NCBI RefSeq assembly: GCF_002287235.1
Contig: NZ_LMVP01000079.1
Coordinates: 1-46,771, forward strand
From: Methanosarcina spelaei
GTDB taxonomy: Archaea > Halobacteriota > Methanosarcinia > Methanosarcinales > Methanosarcinaceae
DNA: 46,771 nt
Direction of reading: 5' to 3'
Shown here: positions 37,801 through 46,568 of the stretch, piece after piece
Layout of the letters: each line of letters opens with the position of its first letter
Position numbering within the stretch: position 1 is the stretch's first letter
Notes under the pieces: generated by a model
The model's database searches: none
Told to the model about the DNA's origin: nothing
Seen by the model: the letters and a program-made list of their open reading frames with translations, nothing else
Position numbers and translations under genes: made by a program

Positions 37801-37957
37801 TTTAAATTCAGGCTCAAATAACCTATTCTCAAATTTGATTATATATAATCAAAAACGAAAAAATTTAAAATGTGGGTTAGTTTTCCTTGAAAATAAGACT
37901 TATTAAGAAAAGCCTCTATTATATATACTTATGTAAGCAAATCTAATCTCTATCCCG

Positions 37958-38055
37958 ACTATTAATTTCCTAACTATTAATTTCCTAACTATTAATTTCC
38001 TAACTATTAATTTCCTAACTATTAATTTCCCAACTATTAATTTCCCAACTATTGA
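37958..38055. repeat. 15-bp tandem repeat, six units plus a partial
   Basis: ACTATTAATTTCCTA repeated four times, then twice as ACTATTAATTTCCCA, then a broken seventh unit. It sits in the long gap between DUF1699 copy 3 and the convergent trpB-like gene. The remaining 200 bases to trpB hold no credible gene. Confidence 0.95.
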
Positions 38056-38267
38056 AACTATCCTTGAGGCCCAACCATCCTGGAGTCTTTTGGGTAATTT
38101 AATGTTTCATAGAGCACTTTTTACTCTACTGGTTATATCTGTACAGATACAGCTTTTGTAATGTCTTTTTATGTAGCAGTTGCTTGAGCGACGTGAATTT
38201 GCTAATTGTCAGGATGCCTAAAGGCATCCTGCTGAGTCTTATCCTTACTTATATTCTTTCAATTGTT

Positions 38268-39566
38268 TCAGACAAGTTCCTTGTTGAAATACTTGTCATA
38301 GGAACTCATGTCGAAATGCCCGTGTCCGCTGAGGTTGAAAAGGATTGTTTTTTCTTCTCCGGTTTGTTTGCATTTGAGAGCTTCATCGATTGCGCAGCGG
38401 ATAGCGTGAGAAGATTCCGGAGCAGGGACTATACCCTCGGTCCGTGCGAATTGAACCGCAGCATCAAATACCGGGTACTGATCATATGAAACAGCTTCAA
38501 TAAGCCCTTCAGCACAGAGTTTACTTATAATTGGGGATGCCCCGTGATAGCGTAGCCCGCCTGCATGGATGGCAGGAGGCACATACTTGTGGTCCAGAGT
38601 ATACATTTTTAGAAGCGGGGTCATTTCGGCTGTGTCCCCAAAGTCGTATCTGTATTCTCCTTCAGTCAGGGACGGACAGGCCGAGGGCTCAACTGCGATT
38701 ACTCTCGGATTACGCTTTCCTTCAAGCCTGTCTTTAATAAACTCAAGGGATACTCCTGCAAGGTTACTTCCTCCTCCGCAGCAGCCTATAACTATGTCAG
38801 GATAAGTGTCAACCTTCTCAAGCTGTTTCTTGCATTCGGTCCCGATTACTGTCTGATGGAGCATAACATGGTTGAGGACACTTCCAAGGGAGTATTTCGT
38901 GCTATCGTGTGCGATTGCATCTTCAACTGCTTCACTGATTGCCATTCCCAGGCTTCCCGGTGTTTCTGGCTGTTCTTTCAGGGTCTTTCTCCCGAATTCG
39001 GTGTCTTCACTTGGAGAGGGCACAACATTTCCTCCCCAGATTGTCATCATAGATTTCCGATAAGGTTTCTGGTAATAACTGGAACGGACCATATAGACTT
39101 TACATTCGAGATCAAAGTAGTTGCAGGCAAGAGACAATGCACTTCCCCACTGCCCTGCACCGGTTTCGGTTGTGATCCTTTCGGTTCCTTCTTTCATGTT
39201 ATAATAGGCCTGGGCAATTGAGGTATTTGTCTTATGGCTGCCTGCAGGGCTTACCCCTTCGTTTTTATAGTATATTTTTGCAGGAGTTTTGAGAAGCTTT
39301 TCCAGCCTGTGAGCCCTGTAAAGTGGGCTGGGCCTCCATAGCCTGTAAATTTCAAGTATCTCATCGGGAATATCAATAAACCTCTCACTGCTCATTTCTT
39401 GCTTGATAAGGCTTTTGGGGAAAATAGGTTCAAGAGCTTCAGGGCTTATAGGTTCCCAGGTTCTGGGGTCGAGAGGTGGCTCGATAGGAGAAGATAAGTC
39501 TGAAAGGACATTATACCACTGCTTAGGCATTTCGTTTTCATCAAGGATAATCTTGGTCTGTTCCAT
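38268..39566 (-). CDS. TrpB2-type tryptophan synthase beta-like protein
   Basis: A 432-residue PLP enzyme of the TrpB2 class, which condenses indole with serine (or O-phosphoserine in some archaea). The lysine that forms the Schiff base is in [14 protein letters not shown]. The phosphate-binding glycine loop is [10 protein letters not shown], and the C-terminal serine-containing [12 protein letters not shown] and NLSGHGHFD complete the fold. The N-terminal extension and the length separate TrpB2 from TrpB1. There is no trpA or other trp gene nearby, so it is an orphan and its physiological partner is open. GGAGAAAAC lies just before the ATG; TATATAC on the minus strand near 39611-39619 is the likely promoter. 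Confidence 0.9.
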   Translation of the reverse strand: MEQTKIILDENEMPKQWYNVLSDLSSPIEPPLDPRTWEPISPEALEPIFPKSLIKQEMSSERFIDIPDEILEIYRLWRPSPLYRAHRLEKLLKTPAKIYYKNEGVSPAGSHKTNTSIAQAYYNMKEGTERITTETGAGQWGSALSLACNYFDLECKVYMVRSSYYQKPYRKSMMTIWGGNVVPSPSEDTEFGRKTLKEQPETPGSLGMAISEAVEDAIAHDSTKYSLGSVLNHVMLHQTVIGTECKKQLEKVDTYPDIVIGCCGGGSNLAGVSLEFIKDRLEGKRNPRVIAVEPSACPSLTEGEYRYDFGDTAEMTPLLKMYTLDHKYVPPAIHAGGLRYHGASPIISKLCAEGLIEAVSYDQYPVFDAAVQFARTEGIVPAPESSHAIRCAIDEALKCKQTGEEKTILFNLSGHGHFDMSSYDKYFNKELV

Positions 39567-40037
39567 AGGTTTTCTCCGTCATTCGTTTATGCACAGATTC
39601 GTACTTCGACGTATATAAGTGTTATTTATTTTACAGTTAAGGTATTTACATTCCATTTATGTACTTCCTTATAGAGTGAAGTGTTTAAAGGAAAGCTACT
39701 AAGCAAAAATAAGGCATGAAAAAGGATAAACGCCAAAAATAAAAGCTGAAAAAAGGAAAAGTATTCGAAATAGACTTAAGTAAAGAAAATTACCTGTAAC
39801 AAAAATGAAAAAAGAATACTGCTACGAAACAGAATACTGCTACGAAACAGAAGTCAAAAAGTAAAAACGTCAAACCTAAAACTCGATCCCCATAAAATAG
39901 CTTAATTCTGAGAAAAGTTTGATTTTAAGAATTTCGATGATTTAGAATGACTTGGCAATACCTTAAATTCTTGATTCCTAACCGATTTTTACAGTATCTT
40001 TTCTGCAAGCTCCACAGCAAGTTTTTTCTTACCGGAT
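39567..40037. other. Spacer between trpB2 and the thiamine gene, with two small repeats
   Basis: Contains the trpB2 promoter, an 18-base direct duplication (GAATACTGCTACGAAACA at 39814-39831 and 39832-39849), and the left copy of the 50-base duplication described separately. No gene is present. Confidence 0.6.
39611..39619 (-). promoter_or_regulatory. TATA element for trpB2
   Basis: CTTATATAC on the minus strand, about 45 bases upstream of the ATG at 39566. Predicted transcript start near 39588, leaving a leader that contains the GGAG ribosome site. Confidence 0.5.
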
Positions 40038-40080
40038 TTACTGTATCTTTTCTGCAAGCTCCACAGCAAGTTTTGCCACT
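39981..40080. repeat. 50-bp tandem duplication of the 3' end of the ThiD-ThiN gene
   Basis: 39981-40030 and 40031-40080 are 50-base copies with a common core of CTTTTCTGCAAGCTCCACAG. The right copy encodes the C-terminal residues [11 protein letters not shown] and the stop. The left copy is the same end repeated just beyond the stop. If the stop were lost the protein would gain a near-copy of its own tail. Confidence 0.9.
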
Positions 40081-41387
40081 TCAGTGGCACATCTCCCGAG
40101 CAAGCGTATCATTGGTTCTTTTCCTGATCCACCACCTTTATCATAGATGACTGTCGGCACGCTTCCGTACTTTTTGATTGCTTCGGCTGTACCCCAGTCC
40201 GTAGTACTGGTGTTTTCCGGTTCTTCAGCCCTGTCAAAAGAGGAAATTCCAAGTTTCATTTCTCTACAGGCTGCAAGTAACTCCATGGAGTACTTTACAT
40301 TAATTGCTGCCCTTATTTCAGGATTATATCGAAGGGACGAGAGAATGATCCTTGCTACATGTCGGCTGGCTCCAAAATCCACACAGCCTACAGGAACTGT
40401 CCGTCCTCTGTGCCTTACTATCCTGCCTTCAATGGCTGCAATGTCTTCGTAGTTGTCAGCCTCGGGAATAGCCATTCCGATGTTACAGCCTACTTCGGGA
40501 ATGAGTTTTGAAAAATCAGGGCTGCCTTCAAGAATCGAGACTGCGTCTTTTAATTCTCTTAAAACCAGATAGCGTTCTTTTTCCTCCAGAACTGCCCCAA
40601 GCTGGTTTACAGGACTTACTCCCCTGCCTGCAGGGCGACTCCTGAGGATTGCCTGTTCAACGAATTTCTTTGCTTTCCTTGCAGCTTCCTCCAGGTCCTC
40701 TCCTGAGGCTAAGAAGGCAGTCACTGCCGCAGAGTAAGTGCAACCAGTGCCGTGTGTTCCTCCTTTAACAAAAGTGCCTGGAACACGGGTAAAAGTCTCA
40801 GAATCGGCTTCATAAATCAGGTCAGTAGCATCCAGATGCCCTCCTGTAACAATGACAGCTTCAACACCCAGGTCTGCAATTTTCCTGGCTGCAACTTTTG
40901 CGTCTTCAGGTGTTTTGACAGTCATGCCAGTGAGTGCACCTGCTTCGGATGCGTTGGGTGTCGTAACTTTACAGAAGGGCAGCAGTTCTTCAGCAAGGAT
41001 AGAGAGAGCTTCTTTTCGCAGCAGGTTCCCTCCTGCTTCAGCAGCTATAACGGGGTCCAGCACAAGGGAAAGCTCATGTTTCCTGACTTCTTTTGCAACT
41101 TCCCTTACGATCTCCGATGAGGCAAGCATACCGCTTTTTGCCCACCTGACTTCCATATCTGTGCAGACCGCTTCAATCTGACTGGCTACGGTTTCAGGGG
41201 TGAGGTCAAAGGTTTTCAACACTCCGGTAGTATTCTGTGCTGTAACCGATGTAATAGCGCAGGTCCCGTGCACTCCAAGAGCGGCAAAAGTCTTCAGATC
41301 CGCAGCAATCCCGGCTCCTCCTCCTGAGTCCGAGCCTGCAATAGTCAGAACGATCGGAGTTTTTACTTTTAAGGGTTTTTCGGTCAT
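40038..41387 (-). CDS. ThiD-ThiN fusion: HMP-P kinase / thiamine-phosphate synthase
   Basis: A 449-residue bifunctional thiamine-biosynthesis enzyme. Residues 1-270 are ThiD, a ribokinase-like kinase of hydroxymethylpyrimidine and its phosphate; ADP/HMP motifs are [19 protein letters not shown] and [17 protein letters not shown]. Residues ~280-449 are ThiN, the archaeal alternative to ThiE, which joins HMP-PP to the thiazole phosphate; segments [25 protein letters not shown] and RAAINVKYS are typical. The Arg needed in ThiN appears within SRHVAR. An in-frame ATG at 41459 would add 24 basic residues; I prefer 41387 (MTEKPLKVK), with GAGAGA before it. Its 3' end is tandemly duplicated downstream. 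Confidence 0.92.
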   Translation of the reverse strand: MTEKPLKVKTPIVLTIAGSDSGGGAGIAADLKTFAALGVHGTCAITSVTAQNTTGVLKTFDLTPETVASQIEAVCTDMEVRWAKSGMLASSEIVREVAKEVRKHELSLVLDPVIAAEAGGNLLRKEALSILAEELLPFCKVTTPNASEAGALTGMTVKTPEDAKVAARKIADLGVEAVIVTGGHLDATDLIYEADSETFTRVPGTFVKGGTHGTGCTYSAAVTAFLASGEDLEEAARKAKKFVEQAILRSRPAGRGVSPVNQLGAVLEEKERYLVLRELKDAVSILEGSPDFSKLIPEVGCNIGMAIPEADNYEDIAAIEGRIVRHRGRTVPVGCVDFGASRHVARIILSSLRYNPEIRAAINVKYSMELLAACREMKLGISSFDRAEEPENTSTTDWGTAEAIKKYGSVPTVIYDKGGGSGKEPMIRLLGRCATEVAKLAVELAEKIQ

Positions 41388-41559
41388 GGATTTCTCTCTT
41401 TTCTTATTCGTTTCCCTATTATTCCAGGAACTTTTTCTTCTGGCAATGAGTTTAGGCAATAAGTTTAGTTATTTTAATATTGTGCCTTCCAGGAAGATTC
41501 TGTAATGTCCTGAGGAAATTTTTTATACAAATCTTCCAGATGGTTTAAATTCGACAATT

Positions 41560-41793
41560 TTAAGCTATAATTTCCTCCTGGAGGGGTTTTCCTGTCTTAA
41601 GAAGTTCTAGTTCATATTTCGCTTTTATCAGGGAATTCTTGAAGGAAATTTTATTGATCTCAGATTTTTTCTGCTTGATCTCAGATTTTTTCTGCTCAAT
41701 ATCAGATTTTTTCTGCTCAATATCAGGTTTTTTTCTGCTTGATACCAGGTTTTTTATATGGTAACTTAAAAATGACATATTGCTTCGATACAT
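41560..41793 (-). CDS. Possible small heptad-repeat protein
   Basis: A 77-residue frame whose middle is a repeat of KKSDIEQ/KKSEIKQ heptads, encoded by a 21-base tandem repeat (41661-41755), and whose C-terminus (KAKYELELLKTGKPLQEEII) would continue a coiled coil. The frame starts next to a TATA-like TATATAAATG near 41790, and the second ATG (41778) could be leaderless. Since 21 is a multiple of 3 the repeat keeps the frame open, so this may be an artefact. No homologue is known to me. Located between the divergent ThiD-ThiN and lsm genes. Confidence 0.3.
   Translation of the reverse strand: MYRSNMSFLSYHIKNLVSSRKKPDIEQKKSDIEQKKSEIKQKKSEINKISFKNSLIKAKYELELLKTGKPLQEEIIA
41661..41755. repeat. 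21-bp tandem repeat, about 4.5 units
   Basis: Units CAGATTTTTTCTGCTCAATA plus T, with variants CTTGATCT and CTTGATAC at the end and a G-for-A change (CAGGTTTTTT) in the last two. On the minus strand each unit encodes seven residues of a heptad. Confidence 0.85.
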
Positions 41794-41904
41794 TTATATA
41801 GTGTATTTGCGACTTTGATTCAAATAATCGAATTTAAGACGCGGCGATCAATTTAAATCTGGATTAACTATTTATATTGATATAGATAATGACTTGATTT
41901 ATAA

Positions 41905-42144
<240 letters not shown>

Positions 42145-42267
42145 TCTATATCAAGCACTTCATCTATTATCGTTAAATCTCGGTGAGCTCCAGGACTTAT
42201 TGTTACTGGCTACAGAGACTAAATTCAGATGAACAGAATCGCTTCAGATTATCGAATACTGCTCTAA

Positions 42268-42465
<198 letters not shown>

Positions 42466-42514
42466 ACCTGTCTGATCCACTTTCTCTATTTTTTACCTTT
42501 ATCGGAGGTCAAAA

Positions 42515-43948
42515 TTGAAAGAAGAATGTGGCGTTGCAGGCATAATTCTACCAGGCGACAGGCCACAATCCAATACTGTCGCATTCAAGCTATATTACGC
42601 CTTGTATGCCCTCCAGCACAGAGGACAGGAATCCACTGGCATAATGGTATATGATGGTACATCCTCTCATTCCATTAAAGGCATGGGTCTTGTCCCTGAT
42701 GTGTATAACAAAGATTCTCTGGGGCACCTGATCGGAAATGTAGGAGTAGGGCATGTCCGTTACTCAACTACCGGAGGATCAAAAATCGAAAACTGCCAGC
42801 CCTTTATCCTGAATTTCAAAGGAGGCGCAGTTGCAATTGCCCATAACGGGAACCTTGTTAATGCCAGAACGCTCAAGGACGAACTGGAGTGCGAAGGCCG
42901 TATCTTTATCAGTGATTCCGATACCGAAGTTATTGGTCACCTTCTTGTAAAAGAATTGATAAGACACGACCCTATAGAATCAATCCGGAATGTCATGCGC
43001 AAGCTTGTTGGTTCCTATTCTCTTGTTATCCATATCGACGGCGCTATATACGCTGTGCGGGACCCTCTTGGTCTTAAACCGCTATGTTTCGGGAAAGTCG
43101 ATTGTGGATATGCAGTCTTCTCGGAAAGCGTAGCCCTTGATACCCTTAATGGCACCCTTATCAGGGATGTACGGCCAGGTGAGGTAATAGTTTTTACGGG
43201 AGACGGCTTTGAGAGCTATCAGATAGGAAACGAGCCTCATCCTGCGCACTGTGTCTTTGAGTTCATTTATTTTGCAAGACCCGATTCTATTATTGACGGA
43301 AAACTGGTCTACAAAGTGCGGGAAAATATCGGAAGGGAGCTTGCAAGAGAGCATCCGATAGAGGCTGACGTTGTTTCTCCTGTCCCGGACTCCGGGATTA
43401 CTTCGGCAATTGGCTATGCCAGGGAATCAGGCACTAAATACCTCGAAGGCTTGATGAAGAACCGTTATATAGGGCGTACATTTATCCTGCCTGGCCAGGA
43501 GCTGCGCGAAACCGCAGTCCGACTTAAAATGAATGCTATCCAGGATAATGTCAAAGGCAAACGTGTGGTTCTGGTTGACGACAGCATTGTCAGGGGTACA
43601 ACCTCAAGGCGGATTATAGATATGATCCGCAGGGCAGGTGCGTCAGAAATTCATTCAAGGGTAGGAAGCCCTGCAATTATCGCTCCCTGCTATCTGGGTA
43701 TAGATATGGCTACCCGGCAGGAACTTATTGCTTCTTATAAAACCGTAAAAGAGGTTGAAAGCCTTATTAATGCGGATTCCCTCGGATATCTGAGTATTGA
43801 AGGACTTATGAGGGCTCTTGAATGCGATAGGAGTGACATGTGCCTTGGCTGCCTCACAGGCGAGTATCCTGTGGAAATCCCTGGAGAAAACTGCATACGG
43901 AAACAGACACGTCTGGACGACTTCGACAATAAACCGAAAAGTCCCTGA
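42515..43948 (+). CDS. purF: Amidophosphoribosyltransferase PurF
   Basis: Converts PRPP and glutamine to phosphoribosylamine, the first committed purine step. The 477-residue product starts MKEECGVAGI: the Cys at position 5 would be the N-terminal nucleophile after removal of a four-residue propeptide. The glutaminase domain (to about 230) has RYSTTGGS and HNGNLVN. The PRTase domain has VVLVDDSIVRGTTSRRI, the PRPP loop. C-terminal Cys in CDRSDMCLGCL fits the [4Fe-4S]-containing subclass. Translation starts at TTG, with GGAGGT five bases upstream; the Cys position supports this start. It links with PurN in the one-carbon island, both in purine synthesis. Confidence 0.95.
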   Translation: MKEECGVAGIILPGDRPQSNTVAFKLYYALYALQHRGQESTGIMVYDGTSSHSIKGMGLVPDVYNKDSLGHLIGNVGVGHVRYSTTGGSKIENCQPFILNFKGGAVAIAHNGNLVNARTLKDELECEGRIFISDSDTEVIGHLLVKELIRHDPIESIRNVMRKLVGSYSLVIHIDGAIYAVRDPLGLKPLCFGKVDCGYAVFSESVALDTLNGTLIRDVRPGEVIVFTGDGFESYQIGNEPHPAHCVFEFIYFARPDSIIDGKLVYKVRENIGRELAREHPIEADVVSPVPDSGITSAIGYARESGTKYLEGLMKNRYIGRTFILPGQELRETAVRLKMNAIQDNVKGKRVVLVDDSIVRGTTSRRIIDMIRRAGASEIHSRVGSPAIIAPCYLGIDMATRQELIASYKTVKEVESLINADSLGYLSIEGLMRALECDRSDMCLGCLTGEYPVEIPGENCIRKQTRLDDFDNKPKSP

Positions 43949-45029
43949 ACGACTCTTCCCAGTTGATTCGTAAGGAACTTTCTTCACTATTCTTTTTGAA
44001 TTCTTTCATTATCTTCGTGAAATCTGCAAGGAGACTGGATTCGCCTACGACATTTTAAGCCATGAATGGAAGCTTCACGGATTCACCGAGTGCAGCCCGA
44101 GTCAGTTTTCAACTCCGGAACCCGGATAAATCGCCATTGTCTCCGAGCTGGGTTATATGCTTGAAAAAGTCCGTGATAGATCGGACACTTGGATCATGTG
44201 ATGACGCTGGGACTGAACAGAAAATGTGGAAACAATTGAACGTTTCGAATCGTGTTGACGTGGTGATTTTCAGAAACCAGGTGCATGAACACCTGCATGA
44301 GTGGCGTGTATATCCAAGTGAGTCGAGTTTCCCAGAATAATTTTCCGGAAATACCTAGCTATGGCGATGCATTTTACAGTGCGGATGACATCGATGCCTT
44401 AGTGCGTGAACTGAGCGGCGGTGAAATCACGGAATGTGTCGGGTGAATCCATTTTTTGGAAATTGGCATCGAGGTACTTAAAACGGTCTCCTGATGTGTG
44501 AGCCAACAGTTTATAAAGTTAACGTCGCAAAAAACAATCATCAAACGATCCATTTATGTTTTTTTGAAAAATATTATCGGGCGACTTGAAAACAGCCATC
44601 CGTTTTAGTTATCACGAGTTTACACTGTTATTGAAAACCAACATCAATAGACGTTGCTCAAGGCACATGTTTGTGATTTTTCAGTGTGACCGGCATGATG
44701 GTCGGTAGTAAGTGGTCACTATCATCCTTTGCCCGCCCCGGCCCTTACAGCTTAGTCGAGGCCGGTTTAAAGCTGGCGGTCCTTCGGACCCGCTTCGCTC
44801 GCCAGTATTAAACGGCTGCTTCTTCACTTTTTTGGGCGCATGCCGGGGCGGGATAGAGTGGGGCTGGAAAAAGAATTCCTCCAGTGGAGAACTTAACGGT
44901 GAAAAACACCGACCGAAGCTCGTGGGATTGAGTTAAAAGAGAGAATGAGTGGATTATGGTGATACAAAATGCAAGTGTGAATGCAAAAACGATTTAATTT
45001 AATCATTTTACATTTTTAAAAATCGTCCA
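43949..45029. other. Anomalous kilobase with coding-like scraps and a long palindrome
   Basis: No intact gene is recognised. A 92-residue frame (44062-44340) and a 53-residue one (44285-44446, ending IDALVRELSGGEITECVG) overlap in different frames and together look like a frameshifted gene; the second has coding character but no family name. Composition and codon choice look unlike neighbouring Methanosarcina genes. A 74-residue frame at 44712-44936 crosses the palindrome at 44732-44852 and is likely spurious. Overall it resembles imported DNA in decay. Confidence 0.5.
44732..44852. repeat. 121-bp imperfect palindrome
   Basis: Outer arms CCCGCCCCGGC and GCCGGGGCGGG pair perfectly. Inner arms GCCGGTTTAAAGCTGGCG (44761-44778) and CGCCAGTATTAAACGGC (44800-44816) pair with bulges. 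The apex holds GGTCC-TTC-GGACC and CGCTTCG. The whole can fold into one long bulged hairpin, reminiscent of integron attC sites or structured ends of mobile DNA, but the attC core ends (RYYYAAC and GTTRRRY) are not seen. Confidence 0.75.
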
Positions 45030-45386
45030 TTACATGTTACTAACTTCTTCTATAACTTTTTCTGCACATATGAGAGAATTGTTAACATGTCCCTTCTTTA
45101 CTTCAATGTGTAAAAAATAATCAGCGGTAGTTCTGTTTTGTCTTAATTTATATAACATATTACGTACTAAAACATTGATCCCTGCCATGTAGTTAATTAC
45201 TTCTTTATGCGCCTTCCCACTAGGACTTAAAGTATAATTTTTGGATTCCAAGTATGTTCTAGAAACTAAAAACGCCGAATAATAAGCTCTACTAACAGAT
45301 GTTCTATATTTAGATTCATCATGATAACTGCTATCATCTACCAATTGACGAGATAAATTTAAAAAATTGCATGGATCAAAAGGCAT
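45030..45386 (-). CDS. HEPN domain protein (UPF0332-like)
   Basis: A 118-residue helical protein of the HEPN superfamily, many of which are RNases in toxin-antitoxin or defence systems. Typical segments: FDPCNFLNLSRQLVDDSSYH, then YRTSVSRAYYSAFLVSRTYL, and LYKLRQNRTTADYFLHIEV, in which RxxxxD(Y) is the HEPN-like signature. I use the ATG at 45386; an upstream in-frame ATG at 45404 overlaps the previous gene. The stop of that gene is one base away (TAAAATG), so translation is coupled. It is the last gene of a three-gene operon. The catalytic RX4-6H motif is not fully clear, so enzymatic activity is uncertain. Confidence 0.75.
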   Translation of the reverse strand: MPFDPCNFLNLSRQLVDDSSYHDESKYRTSVSRAYYSAFLVSRTYLESKNYTLSPSGKAHKEVINYMAGINVLVRNMLYKLRQNRTTADYFLHIEVKKGHVNNSLICAEKVIEEVSNM

Positions 45387-45387
45387 T

Positions 45388-45975
45388 TTAATCAACAAAA
45401 CCATCTATTTTTTCTGGGTCTTCCAAGAGAATTATTGGGTTTCCATATTTCTCAAGGATGTCTTCATCCCGAACCTCGGTTGAATCTATCCTTTCCTTTA
45501 CACTTTCACCAATCTTTCTCCATAAATCAAAATATTTATCATAATTAATAATCGTTAAGGGTAATTTTATAGAGATTACAAACTCTTCCCAGTCTGGGTA
45601 CTCTTTGTCTTTAATGAGACAAGCGTTTATTTTAATATTGTCAATTTTCCCAAATTTTTCTAATTGAGAAAAAATTTCTGACAAAATTTCGTCTAATAAA
45701 ATATCAAAAGATTCGTTATCTAATTGGCTTATCTTTGAGTCAAAAATAATATTATTAAGTATAGAGTTATCGTAATATTCATTAGCCGTTGAACTTTCAT
45801 ATTCTTCTATCCAAGCAAGATAGGGTTTAGACATTGTTTTAATCATTTTGTTTGAATAAATGTTAATTACATTGTCCACTGTTTGTATAGCAGTAAGGAA
45901 TACGGAATTTATCTGACTTGAATTAATCAACTCCACTCCAGAACTATTAAACTCTATGCAAGTAATGAAATCCAC
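45388..45975 (-). CDS. Unrecognised 195-residue protein, middle gene of the HEPN operon
   Basis: Begins at GTG (MDFITCIEFNSSGVELINSS), two codons after the stop of the upstream gene; AAGGA is very close to the GTG. No family is recognised. The N-terminal ~80 residues mix strands and helices, the middle (SFDILLDEILSEIFSQLEKF) is a helix, and the region INACLIKDKEYPDWEEFVISIKLP looks like an alpha/beta half. The C-terminus is acidic (DEDILEKYGNPIILLEDPEKI). No membrane segment or signal peptide. Strong AT bias in codons. By position it could be an antitoxin or a partner of the HEPN protein, which is inference only. Confidence 0.65.
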   Translation of the reverse strand: MDFITCIEFNSSGVELINSSQINSVFLTAIQTVDNVINIYSNKMIKTMSKPYLAWIEEYESSTANEYYDNSILNNIIFDSKISQLDNESFDILLDEILSEIFSQLEKFGKIDNIKINACLIKDKEYPDWEEFVISIKLPLTIINYDKYFDLWRKIGESVKERIDSTEVRDEDILEKYGNPIILLEDPEKIDGFVD

Positions 45976-45980
45976 CGTCC

Positions 45981-46385
45981 TTACCGAGATTTTAATTTAT
46001 GTTTTATTAAAGGCTGGGCTTGTACCACATATATAGGTATTTTTTTTGAATCAAATTCGCCTGTTCTAATAACCTGTGAAATGAAGGGTTTTATCATCAA
46101 AGTGACATCTTTTTCTAAGTTGTACTCGTTCCAGTCTTCGTCAGAACTTGTTACTTCTACATATTCATCCTTACCTAATGATGTACTCCCAATCATATCA
46201 TCGGTAGGCGTTACTCCTACGACATTAGTCACCTGAAAACCCAATGATGTATTTCCTCGTGAATCCTGTCCCTCTTTAATGACCTTCACTAAGACTATTT
46301 TTAATTTAAGAGTTGCACCGTCAGACAACTTGTAAAAATTCCATTTTTCTTTCACTTCATCAAATTTGATTTCTTTTGGATTCAC
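45981..46385 (-). CDS. Unrecognised 134-residue beta-rich protein, first gene of the HEPN operon
   Basis: The frame opens at TTG 46397, but GGTGAT (46391-46396) lies five bases before a GTG at 46385 and could serve as its Shine-Dalgarno, so I take the GTG. The start reads MNPKEIKFDEVKEKWNFYKL. The rest alternates hydrophobic residues as in a beta-barrel (TLKLKIVLVKVIKEG, TLMIKPFISQVIRTG, IPIYVVQAQPLI). No family recognised. It is closely followed by the 195-residue gene with a 5-base gap, so all three form one transcript. An upstream AT-rich region (46398-46568) should hold the promoter. Confidence 0.6.
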   Translation of the reverse strand: MNPKEIKFDEVKEKWNFYKLSDGATLKLKIVLVKVIKEGQDSRGNTSLGFQVTNVVGVTPTDDMIGSTSLGKDEYVEVTSSDEDWNEYNLEKDVTLMIKPFISQVIRTGEFDSKKIPIYVVQAQPLIKHKLKSR

Positions 46386-46568
46386 CGAAATCACCAATAA
46401 ATGTAGATAACATAATTAGGTCCAATAGATAAAAAAACATACGGTATTCAAAAACATATTTTAAATTATAGTCTTAGAGTATTTAAGAATAACTTTTTTA
46501 ATTGAAATTGTATGATAGGATCTCAAATTAGCTTTTAAAATCTCTAATCTAATTTGATATCCACTTCT

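Noticed and set aside
37958-38055. CRISPR array
   Set aside because: Units of 15 bp are directly adjacent without unique spacers; the same holds for all other arrays here.
44732-44852. Integron attC site
   Set aside because: The bulged palindrome is attC-like, but the RYYYAAC and GTTRRRY ends and an integrase were not found.
44712-44936. 74-residue frame across the palindrome
   Set aside because: Its sequence is dictated by the palindrome arms; codon pattern is not coding-like.
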